From: Ypsolopha sequella
Taxonomy: Eukaryota; Arthropoda; Insecta; Lepidoptera; Ypsolophidae
Assembly (NCBI GenBank): GCA_934047225.1
Contig: OW203987.1
Coordinates: forward strand, 4,925,501 to 4,989,500
Length of the DNA stretch: 64,000 bases
Reading direction: 5' to 3'
The notes below the pieces were generated by a model. That model was not told the DNA's origin, ran no database searches, and saw only the letters and a list, made by a program, of their open reading frames with translations. Positions 32,346-44,600 of this stretch are shown one piece after another. Each line of letters starts with the position of its first letter. The stretch's first letter is position 1. Position numbers and translations under genes: made by a program.

Positions 32346-33400
32346 TAGTACACAAATAAGGGAATTTAATTTTATGATCTAAATTTAGAAAATAATTTGA
32401 TTTGTACTGAAAAATTATTCAATGTTAACTTACATCTCGTTTCAGCCCTATCATTATGTTAGTATGTTCTAAGAAATACAAGTTGGTAACCAATAAAACA
32501 ACGATTAATTTATAAGTATTTATTAACTAAAATTTCCGAGTGTTATTTAAAATATGGTTTAGTTATTTATTAATTAAACTACTTGAGCTACATTTTTGGC
32601 TTTTTATATATTTTGTCTATCTAAAATCTAAATGCTAAAGATGCCTCATGCACGTTTCTTCACAGGTGACAGACTTAAGCTAAGTTTCAGTCGTTTTAAT
32701 AATCTTGCGTTTAATAAAGCCTGACGTACAGTAACCTGAAGTTCAAGCTCCCTATGTAAACGGCCATGACGCCGCAATGAGCGTTTTTCTCGTTGTTTTT
32801 TTTCTTACTTCTTAACTTTCCTCCAGATGTCGCTGTCCATATCACCATAGATAAAATGTGTTTAGTAGCAATCAATGTCAAAGTGGTTTTTAATTGGTTT
32901 GCAATCGGTGCAAATTTTGTATTTGATTATATTGCTAAAGTATACGACAGTGCCATCTAGGAATCTTAGTAAACACTAAATTTGACATAAGGAAAAACGC
33001 TCATTAGTACTGCCTGTCAAGTTGGCTTCCGTACGACTATCACGAAAAATTACGGTCACTAAGTTTGAAAAGTGGATGACCAGAACTTTTCTCGATAGTA
33101 AATAAGCTAATATTCCTACTAACTTACGTATATAAAATTAACTGATTTTGTGAGGCAAAATATGCCTAAAGCTGATAAGTTCTCTTTTAATACGAAGAGT
33201 CCGATTTACATAACAAAATAAAAACAACAATAAAGAAATGGCACCCATTAATAATAAAACTAATCATAAATATCTACAAGAACATTATTTACATCTAATA
33301 GCCATAAAAAATACAATTTAAACAATACTTTATCAAAACAAATGGAACAGAACTGGGAGGGTTATTTTGGCTTTAAGCTACTGCTATTGGTTATATATTT

Positions 33401-33812
33401 GGTCTTTACATATGAAATTGCCGTTTTCTATAGAGAATTTGAAGGAAACTCAATAATCAGTACATTTTTGCATTTTTTTAGGAATGACAAATCCAAATTA
33501 TGTAATTTATTATGTGTATGAATGAGACAACATTAAGCTAACAGAAACAGAAATTTAATTTTTGAAAAGTGTCAACTGTAAAAAATTATTACGAATCTTA
33601 TCATGGACATGGATGGAATTTAGGATGAACTTTTTTTGAAATTTTAATTTTAGTTGTCAAACTGAAAATAAAAACAACATTTAATACGTAGCTGTAAAAC
33701 CTTTAAATCAACTTTCAAACAAAAATCAAATAATGGAAATAGCAATTGAATTACAGGAACTATGAACCCATGAATCTGTAAGAAAATTTCGGCAATTTCA
33801 TATGTAAAGACC
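33401..33812. mobile_element. MITE family F, copy 1 (412 bp)
   Basis: Inverted ends ggtctttacatatgaaattg and caatttcatatgtaaagacc. Internal ttgaaggaaactca and gagacaacattaagctaaca blocks recur inverted in the copies at 45330-45986 and 63530-63890. Confidence 0.85.
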
Positions 33813-33892
33813 TATTATTTTTTTTATTTACGAAATACGATCAACCATGCTAGTGTACTTTGAAATTCATTTTCACATTTAGGTTAAACGTC

Positions 33893-34266
33893 AGTCGATT
33901 AGCGCAAAGTGCATAACTTCACTTTGTTTTTCTTGTTTAGAAGTTAAAAATTAAAAAACTTTTTGGTCTGTGGCAATTGATGCCAATAGTTCAGTATTAG
34001 TGAGGTTTATAAAGCATGAATTTGAAATTCAATGCACAATTAGTCATGATCTTTTCAAAACCAACGTAAAATATTGTTTTAACTTTGTTTGGACAAAATC
34101 ATGACTAATTGTACATTAAATTTCAAACTCATGCTTTATAACCTACACTAATACAGAACTATAAGTGTTAATTGCCACATACCAAAATGTTTTTCAGTTT
34201 TCAACTTCTAAACAAAAAAAACATAGTTAAGTTATGCACTTTGCGCTAAGCGACTGACGTTTAATC
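33893..34266. mobile_element. Palindromic MITE (374 bp)
   Basis: Almost the entire element is a foldback: taaacgtcagtcgattagcg and cgctaagcgactgacgttta at the ends, atcatgactaattgt motifs near the centre. A half copy lies at 24592-24805. Confidence 0.88.
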
Positions 34267-34619
34267 TTAAACTTGTGTTCATTTCGGTGCATTTTAAACA
34301 CATATCACATGCTCGGTGAAATTTAAGTAGTTTTGGAAACGAAAATGGAATCGAATGGGCGGAGGTAGGCATGTATTTATATATGTAACCTATTACTATG
34401 TAGTATATAGGATGGGATTTGGTCGGCCGCCTGGATTCGTGCTGGGGGCTCGGTTGGTGATCATTGAACCTTGTTCCTGGTCCCTGGCCGGGTCTCCGGT
34501 ATGGGTTCGGGCGGTTGATTGGATTTCACCTTGTATAATAATATTTTACCTATAATTTTAATCGTATACATATTTCTACATAAATTAAATAAACATTTAA
34601 TCTAAGTAGTTCATGAACA

Positions 34620-34730
34620 TTTATTATTTTATTACATATATTTTTATAAGATTAAAATTTGACTTGTGAAACGTGTATTATGTATACCTACTTTGCAAAA
34701 TAAACTTTTTGAATTTTGAATTTTGTTCAT
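34620..34730 (+). repeat. LINE 3' tail repeat, second copy
   Basis: Shares ttttataagattaaaatttg and tatacctactttgcaaaata with 10680-10850 and ends in a ttttgaattttgaattt run. Confidence 0.55.
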
Positions 34731-35064
34731 CCTTTTATGAACAGTTTTTCATAGTAAAAGTATCAGTATCAGCTGATAATTTTTCAATGAACACATTCAA
34801 CAGTTTTCGTTTCCAAAACCAGTTAAATTTCACAGACCATGTGATTATGTTTACACTGTTGATTGTTGGCACTTGGTGGAACTTGCAATACATAATGAAC
34901 AGAAAATCACTTGTACTATCCCACAAATTTATTTAATACTAAAATGTGTTAGTGTCATTGATGATGTATGTCATCATGGATGATGTAAACTATTTATTGT
35001 GTAATTAAGATCTTATATTAATTCCTTTGATAAATGCCATAAAGGTGAAACCGGTCAGGAAGTA

Positions 35065-35442
35065 TTAATAGTAGTTTATGCTACAAGGGCGAAAAGGATT
35101 AAATTACGAGGACGATTTAAAACACGAGCATAGCGAGTGTTTCAAACGTAAGCGAGTAATTTATTGCTCTTACGCCCGTGTATCATACTACGTTTTTTAA
35201 TGCATAGTGTGAGGAAATAAAACAATATCTTGTGAACTTTAAATTATGATTGGCTCAAAAGGACTGTATCCAAAGCCGTTAAACAGTAGGGGAAAAAATA
35301 TAACATTTATAGTACACAGGAAAGGCTGCAGGTTAGCCAACCATTGTAAATAAATTAAAAAAATAATAATAATAAAGCCCTAGGACAAAATAATTGACTT
35401 TCTGTTGGATTTTGATGCATAAAAAGTGGGCCTTTACGAGCA
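35065..35442 (-). repeat. MITE family A, copy 3 (inverted)
   Basis: Reverse complement of 5541-5918: begins ttaatagtagtttatgctac, contains aggttgcaggttagccaacc-type sequence and ends gcctttacgagca. Confidence 0.75.
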
Positions 35443-36365
35443 CTTGCATTAAAAATAAATTTGTGGGATAGTACAATTGATTTTCTATTCATTATACATG
35501 TGATGTGTTTAAAATGCATCTCAAAGTTTTGAAAATTTTAAATGTCCTCATTAACAACTTTAACCATGGAGCCAACACTGAAAAATTATCATGTGATCTT
35601 TACAATTTGGTCGAGTAGGTATTGCACTTTTGTATCGAACATCTGTTTTTTTGCAGACCCCGTGCTCGACTGGTTAGTTTACATATTACCAGTTGGCGTT
35701 TCCAACCAAATAAGAAGTATATATAGTTGCTTGGTCACCTTATTATGCTAACCATACGTACCTATATCACATATCTTCGAAACTTCCATTTACCAAATAT
35801 TCTATAGTCATGTATTTTTGGTTACTATTATTTATTAGGTTGGCCTACCGTTCAACTGAGTCAGTTCCTGAGGTAGCTGCGCGGTGCGGGAGTGGTGTGG
35901 TGACGTCACGTGAATTGACGCGAGACTTGCGAGAGAGGCGATTTCACCTCGCAGAAATTTCAGGAATCAAATCAGTTACGGTAGGCCGTGTAGAACAAAA
36001 CAATTACTGCGCTTCGGCAATATTCGGGTTTCAAGCATTCAAATCAAAGACATTGTACAGAGAACTACTATCATCGCAAGTTGCTAGTGCGTTGGTACTT
36101 TGTCTAAACAATTCGAAATGTCGTTTGTTAAAGAACGGTCAGAAAAAATTTATTAAAAACATTTACTGAAAGACAGATGAGACTAATTTGGGATCATAGA
36201 TATTAAGAGACAAAACCATGAATGTATACGCAGGTCTAAAAACAAACTATCCTCGGCCGAAAACAGATGACATCCGAGCGCATTATAGCAATTTGCGGGG
36301 ATTATAGACTGCACTACGCAACGAAAAACGAGACGAGCGAGAGGGCCACAAGCACCCGTAAGTCC

Positions 36366-36652
36366 CTTTTTAGGGTTCCGTACCCAAAGGGTAACCAACG
36401 GGACGCTATTACTAAGACTCCGCTGTCCGTCTGTCACCAGGCTGTATCTCATGAACCGTGATAGTTAGACAGTTGGAATTTTCACAGATGATTTATTTCT
36501 GTTGCCGCTACAACAATAAATACTAAAAAACGGAATAAAATAAATATTTCAGGGGGCTCCCATGCAGAAGATATGTTTTTTTTGCCGTTTTGGTAGATAA
36601 TGGTACAGAACCCTTCGTGCGCGAGTCCGCCTCGCACTTGGCCGGTTTTTTT
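36366..36652 (+). repeat. Repeat family C, copy 2
   Basis: Nearly the same as 19797-20095: agggttccgtacccaaaggg, gctgtatctcatgaaccgtg, ggtacagaacccttcgtgcg and a cacttggccggttttt end. Confidence 0.8.
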
Positions 36653-37360
36653 ACTAATACGACCAAACCGTATAGGGCTAAACAAGGACACACGGGCGGC
36701 GAGTGCCTTTCTCGCTCGGCTCGTTTTACACTTGAATATGCTATTATAACAAAAACAACCTTATCAATAAATTCTAATTTAGTTCAACAAACATTGGACA
36801 GTGCAGTCTATACGATGTCTTTGATTCCAAGTTACCTAACAAGACAATAGCGCATTGATTTTAGACTTTGTTTCCATTCGTTATGTTTACAAATGAATCG
36901 TTTTTCCGAAGAAATGCGAATATTGCCGAAGCGCATTATTTATGTCGTACGTATTGTTTACTTGTCTCACTGACAATATTGAAGCGAAGTTTATTTCTAA
37001 GTAAGAACGGTGAAATCTTTGATGGAAAATTGATTTCAACAATCATGTTAAAACATTTTACACACCGCTCTTTTCTAGATACATATATGCCATTAACATG
37101 CCATGGTGTAAAATATTTAGTGTTTGAAAATTATTTTAAAATTATTGACACAAGTCTCTTTATAATATACGATATACCCGTAAATTTAATCCCCTTTAAT
37201 TTCCGTTGACGAAAACCAACAAATGGCGAAAATTATCATCATATAATACATTATCATCACATGCAGACACTATATTTATTGTCCAAATAACTAAACCTTC
37301 ATCACACAAATCTCAATTCTACTATACAGTACGACACAACTCAAGATCATTTGCTTTAAA

Positions 37361-37667
37361 GGTTCGAGCCATAGACAATACAGCCCAGAAAGACGTCTAT
37401 AGTTCAACATCTTCAATTCTGTCAACAATCGAATCGGTATACTGCAATCCTATTGGCTCTTCCAATCTTACGTATAGCGCCACAAACTTATCTTTCCCGA
37501 AGACGAAGACTCTAACGTAATGAATATAGAAGCCATTTTGGTTTAGCCAACCAAAACATATAATTTTGGAGTGGCGAATTGTATCTGCTGGTTCAGTCAG
37601 ATGTGTTCACAGAAATCGGTCGCCTGTTATGAGGAGTCTGTAAGCTGTATTCTTCTATGGTTCGAGC
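37361..37667 (-). mobile_element. MITE family E, copy 1
   Basis: Inverted termini ggttcgagccatag and ctatggttcgagc. Shares the interior tcaacaatcgaat..gtatactgca and ataacaggcg-type blocks with 42803-43080 and 56085-56418, where the orientation is opposite. Confidence 0.75.
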
Positions 37668-38111
37668 ATACTATGTCGGGCCGCAGCGGGTTGGGGCTCA
37701 GCGCAAAATTCCCCCCTAAATCGCTTCTATACAATGTATATGAGTTATGGTGGATTTCCGTCCGTGCGATGCGCCACGGCCCGCCCCGTTGCGCCTGATT
37801 TGCAAAATCCGTATTACGATGATCAACAAAGAAGAGATAATATTTGGAAGGGGAGATAATGAAAGAACCTGGTAAGTAAAACTGTAAAAGGAAATGTAAC
37901 TTAAAATCCGTCAATGCACTGCGACCCGGCGCGTCTTGATGTGCCAAGTACGCATTTTGCGCTGCGATGCGGCCCGCCCCGACATAGTATGCCCGAACCT
38001 TAAATGGGCCATAGACATATCTCTCCCCTACGTAAAATTATTCAAAAAGTATATCAAAATTTCAAGGTGAATTATTAAGTACTTTATTTTATATATTATA
38101 AAGTACCATTC

Positions 38112-38265
38112 CTAAACGCCGGAGGAAAGGTAAAAATTAACTGTCACCCGTTCCACAACCACCCGAGTGGTTGTAGTTAACGAACAGTTTATAAACCTTG
38201 TCAGAAATATAAAATTGATTTTGACAGTTTAAATTTTACATTTGCCCAGGCGTTTAGGAACGCTA
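38112..38265. repeat. Foldback repeat related to ends of the 62066-62813 element
   Basis: Ends cctaaacgccgg and caggcgtttaggaacg are inverted. The interior aactgtcacccgttccacaa also occurs inverted at about 62760-62780 and, in the same orientation, at 31846-31863. Confidence 0.65.
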
Positions 38266-38529
38266 CCTAAGTATTGCGTTATTCACATCTGAAACCATAA
38301 TCAATAAAAGAAGAAAAAAACCCAAGCTGTGCCGTACCATACAACAATAGTACCAAAAAACCCCAACAAGATTTCAAATCCTTATCAAAAATCATCTCTG
38401 TTACTCGACAATAAGGGTCTAATTATCTTGGAGGGTGGGCGTCACCTCTTCAGGACTACTCTTGAGCGTGTTCACCATCACATGTTCGAACAGGGCCTTG
38501 CACAGGTCGTGCAAGTGGAGCTGGTGGTC

Positions 38530-38640
38530 TCACCTCCCCCCTCCCCGCTTGTTCAGGGGGTCGTACATTTCCGCTTCGGAGTCTATTTCGTCTTCGGATA
38601 GCGAGAGGGAGCCTCCGGCGCGGCGCGGCCGCCGTTGGTC
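38530..38640 (-). CDS. sws: sws exon w11 (terminal)
   Basis: Acceptor acatttccag; 36 codons and TGA (38532-38530). [20 protein letters not shown] then [16 protein letters not shown]: basic/acidic low-complexity end as in NTE C-termini. Confidence 0.85.
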   Translation of the reverse strand, partial: DQRRPRRAGGSLSLSEDEIDSEAEMYDPLNKRGGGR

Positions 38641-41600
38641 CTGGAAATGTAGGATTTTGAATTTGGAACTACGATTTCAAATAGGACGATTTACAGTCTG
38701 CACTTTGGTTAACGAATAATGACAGTTCGACATTAAAAGCTTTAAAATAATGACAAGGTGTGTCCCACAATATAACCCATGACATAAGCAGCTCTTGAAT
38801 ACCTTAGTTTACATCGCTGTTTCATCAGTGACCAACAAGTTTTGTATATTGAATAAAAAATTATAAAAGTTAGATTTCTGTATGGAAAATGGCAAATAGA
38901 ACAATATGCAGAATATATTTGAAGAATGTAACATAATTTTTACACAAATAAATTAAAGAGAAAACTAGAGCTATGGTGCAAACTAAAAAATACATTAGGT
39001 TGACAGAAAAGTAATTTTGCATAATTAAGTAACCCGCAGTGAAAAATTTGCAGTCCAAACTTTGAAAGTTTATACCATTGGTGCTGTTAAAAATATGTAA
39101 AGATGAAGTGCGAAAAACATCCATAAATTAGTCATGCCTGTGTTAGCAAAATCTCAATAAGTTAAAGTCAACATAGAGACAGGTACCATATTGACTTGAG
39201 TAACATACTAAGCGCTAATATGACCAGAATATCAAAGCTTCGGGTCATATTAATAAACTTTAATTTATAAACGTTAATAAACGTTTCAATAAACTTTAAT
39301 TTTATACAGTTTCCACCAATGTAGAGTCAAATTAGTCTGACACTAATCAAAGTCTTCTTGTACGAGTTCCACTATTTTATTTACTTAAATTATTGCGACT
39401 AGTTTCGTCTATTTGACACGTCGGGCTGATTACCCGATAAACAGTTAAACAGTTTACCTATTCCAATCAGCCCGACGATGTCAAATAGACGAAATTAGTC
39501 GCAATAAATAAGTAAATAAAATAGTGGAACTCGTACAAGAAGACTTTGATTAGTGTTAGAATGAAGTTCCATCAAGGAGTCACATCTTACAGTATAAAAA
39601 AAAAATTGTCTGGATTGTCTTTAAAATCGTCTACTATGGCCAAAGCTTAAAAGAAAAAGTTACGGTTTCAAAACATAATTTCTTTGCTTTTGGTCTTTAC
39701 AAAATCTAAAAATGGCACAACAGGCGCGGTCGCAGCCTACGATTTTGAAGGGGGTGGGGTCATCTTGGCTAAATAGTAAAAGTTGTTCGTATGTTCTATC
39801 GCCAGTTTCCGGCTTCCGCAACTTCATCTTCACACCCTGTATTTAATGTCTTTGCTGTCAGAGCCGAGCCCTGTTAAATACATGGTGTTGTAGTTGCATC
39901 CGAGTAAAAGTTAGTAATGTTTAAAAAGCAATCTTTCCACATCCCACACCCAGACAAGGTACAAGGACGACACAAAAATAAAATAGAGTGTATCTAACTA
40001 CTGAATTGTGCAAGTCAAGGCAGCGAGTTAGTGCGAACCAGTTCGGAATCGCTGATCCACGCAGCTCCCTCCTCCACGCTCGACGACAGCTGTTCGTTGA
40101 AATTGCATTGTTTTAAATAAATAGACCGTTTGTTTGACCGCCTCTGTGGTCTATGGTCCGGACGTCTCGGTCACTAATCCAGAGGTCAGGAGTTCAAATC
40201 TCATAGGAGCACATTTGTGATCGGTCTGCGTGCTTTGAAAGGCGCGTTACACTGGGTACGTATTTGTACACGCATAATGGCGATTCGGCTCACCACCCAT
40301 CTCTCTGGGCATAGATTAAGTATTACTACGTATAGACTAGCAGTTCCCATATATCAGTTTGTAGCCACAAAAAAGGTGTAAATTTCTAACGAAATCTAGA
40401 TGGCGTTGCTAAATCCTCTAACGAACACGATGCTAAAGAGACCGATTAGTGACGCTAGTGGCACAGCGGTGTCTCGTAACATGCGCCATCTAGTTTTTCT
40501 AAGCAAAGCTATTATAGCCACATGTTTACTTGGTAACCATGAGAGTTTACTTGCAGCCAATTAAACAAATTATGCTTATTTGCAACACTTGGCGACACCT
40601 AGTGTTGTAAGGGCGCGTAAAAAATTTGCTACGCCTTGATGTATGGGAGTTGTTGGTCTATACGTAGTAACACTTAGTATATGCTCTGGGGCATAATAAT
40701 CGTCGGTGAAACGTGGGTGTTCGGAAACACCTCTAACAACCCTTCGGGGATTAATGTGGTGACGATGTATTATTTTTGGTTTGTATTAGTTGTAGGAAAG
40801 AACCCACTACCCGTTCAGAATTACACAATACATATAAATAGATTCATTTTCGTGAATTTTGGACACTACAATTCATATAGAACGACGCGTTGGAATGGGG
40901 CTGTATTGTAATCGCAATCTTTAGTTTCTATATATATGGAATCTCTTTATCGATACAAGATAAAACAAAATGTACAAAGCTATTAGAAAAAAGTATGACA
41001 AAGCTCCTTTGACCACTGCATCTCAGCCCAATCCCAAAGTGTCATAGATGAAAAATCAATCGCTACCTGGGCACAATACGTGGCAGGAATCTTGAGCAAA
41101 AAAGCGGAATCATACTGGGGCCATGGGGGAAGCACATTCTATTCGACGGATCGAAGAGCTAAATTCTAGCGCCAAATTTCTCCAACAACGCCGCTTTTGT
41201 GATCAAGACTCATGCCGGTAATTGTACAAGATACCATTAGCCAATCACGCGCATTCAAGAACAAACCTTACAAGGGTACTAGCTAGTTACGTTTTGGACC
41301 AAATGTAACTAATATTCCACTTTTATTCCATGCGTTCAATTCCCAAACTACCACTTAACAATATCAAGAGTCACAACTCCCTACGGAACAAAACCTCTAT
41401 CTCAATGTGGTTAGGTATATTATAGCTTACCTCCAGTATCCCGCCGCTTGGTTCCGAAGCGTACCCTTCAAAGTGTCTCTGGTCATCGTCTTCGTACGAT
41501 GATGATGAGGCAGAGTCCACTTCTTCTCGCGCCGTGCGGACCGAGCAGACCATTTGTGCGAGGTCGGTGAAAGTGTAGCTGCGGGAGAAATTAGCTTTTA

Positions 41601-44600
41601 TAGGAAAACCGCATAAAGGTCATCGCACATTACAACGGATCGGCACCAGACCACCTCAAAGTAAGGCATTGAAATAATGAGCTTTAAATCGTGTTACGTA
41701 CATGATATTTTTGTACTGCGGGTGGACGGCTGGCCACTGCGTCGTACACTTGCAAAAGTCACGTACGAAAACACGATTTAAAGCTCGCATTTCAATGTGT
41801 ACTTAGAGGTGGTTCGGTTGCGAAGCGTTATAATTTACGACGGCCTTGAGTCAATCTTCAGTTGAGTTGTCACAGGGGCGCGGGGGATGGTAATAAATGG
41901 GAGGACGAGCGTTAGGCTTGTGAGAGAGGGTATCTCTCACACACTCTCGATGTAACACTACCCCGCCCCCACGTCCCCAATACCGTCGCGGGCGAAGACG
42001 TGACTTATCCGGTCGGTCGGTCTATGGACAACATTACTGGGAAGGCTCATCCGGTTGAAAACCAAAGCGCAAGCAGATTTTTTATGAATGGAGTCCATAT
42101 AATTACGGTAGTAAATAGTACGGTGATGAGGCTCCATCACGTTGGGACATTAAAGTAGTCAGTGACAAGAGGGTATTACGAGTGCCGCATGTTATAGTGA
42201 CAAACCAAACAGGTGACACCTTTGAAACCACCCGGGAATATATAGCGTGACATATAGGTTTGTGTGGATAAATAATTAATCCGATTTTCAATGGTGTCTG
42301 GAAAAAATTTAACACTCTGGTTTCGACCAAAATTGAAAAGATATTGAAAAGAAAAGTTATGTGGCATCACCCGTCTATCCATGACTTCCGTCTCCTTTAT
42401 TGTAAAACCCTCCAAGTCTTAACTTTAGCAAGGGCTATTCATTATACCGGATGTAAACAGACCTTCCTTTAAATTCAACAACATATTCTACCGAACATAC
42501 TGAACCACTTTTTCCAAAAACATACCCGCGTGAACCATTAGTTTAGGTAATATTTGAGTTTTTAACAAAAATTTGTGAACCCTAACGCAACGATATACGG
42601 GCGTTTTTGAGGCAGCATCGTCCGTGAAACAGCTGTTCACGCGCAGCGTTCTAAAATAGACTTTCCTCCTGCGAGTTTGTCTTTAATTTACAGTTGAATA
42701 TCTTCTTTGTTTTGCGCGTGTATTTTTCTTCAGAGTTGTTCAGTATGATTATTAGATTATATGGTTTTATTTAAAGATCGCAGTCTTTCTACAACCTGTA
42801 TTTAGACCATAGGCCAATACAGCCTACAGACTCCTCATAACAGGCGACCGATTTCTGTCAACACATCTGACTGAACCAGTAGATACAGTTCACCACTCCA
42901 AAATTATATGTTTCGGTAGGCCAAACCAAAATGGCTTCTATATTCATAACGTTAGCTATACGTACGATTGGAAGAGCCAATAGAATTGCAGTATCCCGTT
43001 TCGATTGTTGACAGAATTATTTGTACGCACGATGTTGAACAATAGACTTCTTTCTGGGCTGTATTGTCTATGATTTAGACCCTTCAGAAGCAAAGACAGT
43101 CAACTTCGTATTCAGGCGACAACAAAACGACCATATTTTCAATCAGATAAAGAATTAGAACGATAACTTACTCAGTAAGTGAGGGTTGTACGGTAGGTTT
43201 CCTGTCAGTGTGACATCTTGAAGCGTCGCTGACTCCGCCGCCGCCCCCTTAAAACATATTACGGCGGAAATAAAGTACACAATTCATAAAGTGTGATTAA
43301 TAACTTGGTGAAATCTAACTGTGTCATAGTACGGCCGCTGGTCATGGCTTTTTACACATATGTATAATAGCTTGGCACAGTGCCATGACGTGTTTGGTAT
43401 TTTACATATACGGTGTTATTTTGGCTGTATGAAGACGGGTGAATCTTGTGTGCGCCGCGTATGTTTACTAACTAGATAATACTACGTTATTCCAAAAAGT
43501 GGCGACAGCGGTGCTCGTATAAAATTCTTGTCACGCCATCCCCGTGAATATTTTGGACTTTTTCATTACAACAAAAACATTCAGTGCCTGTGAGAATACA
43601 GTGAACTTTGGCTCGCAATTGTACTAGCGAACAATGTGGGTAGTGACAAGACGCGGCCGAAGCGTACCAACAGTTGAAGTAAAAAGGTTTTGTCAGGTAG
43701 TTGGATCGTGGTCAAACTGTTCAGGGAGCGTTAGGGTGGGCGAGAGGGCTTTCATGTAGTCCATTGACTTTCAAGTGCCTTGCGATAAATCGCCAAGTGT
43801 TCAAACACAGAAATTTATTTCTGTCATAGTTTACCTTACGACAATGTCAGACTACCTGTCTTATCTATATCTAATATACGTGCATTTTCATTTAATATAC
43901 TTGAGATAAAATATGAAGATAAGGGAAATATGTGGCAGGCGTGATCGTCACAGACTTTTACAAGTTTCTTAATACATCAACATCATTGGCAGCTTTTTCT
44001 GCGTCTGTTAAGTAAAGCGCCTTCTTTACTGAGCGGAGCCAGTCAAAAATGTGGAAATTTATTTTTACGTCGAGCAATACCAATGATAACCAAAACGTAT
44101 TTTATAAACGTGAGGTATTTAGTTTTTTGTGATGCAGACAGACAGATCGTAGGCGTTTACGTTTTTTGAAGTAACCAATCGCTAGAGAGAAAGAGAGAGA
44201 GTGGTGCCGTAGAAGTACCTCGTTTCTGACCCTCGAAGTAAGCGGCGCCATGCCTGTAGCCGACCTCCCGGATCTCGTCGAACGATCCGAACTGCAGCGT
44301 CTTGTACTGGTCGATCGGCGGCCGGATGTACTCGCAGTAGTCGGATTTCTTCACTTCCTGAAATTGGATGGGACATTCCTATAATTAGCCAATGGTTGTT
44401 GTACTGGATCATTTATTTTTATTTATTTATTTATTTTCAGTTACAAGTACAATATTTTAACATTATTCAGTACCATGAAACCATGTTTGGTTTGTCTTGG
44501 TCCTGGAGTCTACGATACGTTAAAAAATATAATTTATAATGGAGGTAACGAGTTAAAAGCTAAACGGCAAAAAAATCACGTTTGTTGTATGGGAGCCCCC

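Larger units (their letters stand above)
31473..38529. other. Convergent intergenic region, repeat-rich, no supported gene
   Basis: Separates the 3' ends of the RSPH14-like gene (plus) and sws (minus). Open frames at 35810-36169 (119 codons), 36868-37209 (113), 37206-37520 (104) and others show no domains, and several overlap repeats. Repeats: 32186-32345, 33401-33812, 33893-34266, 35065-35442, 36366-36652, 37361-37667, 38112-38265. The sws 3'UTR occupies the right part. Confidence 0.55.

Noticed and set aside
37206..37520. 104-codon plus-strand gene
   Set aside because: Most of it lies inside MITE family E (37361-37667).
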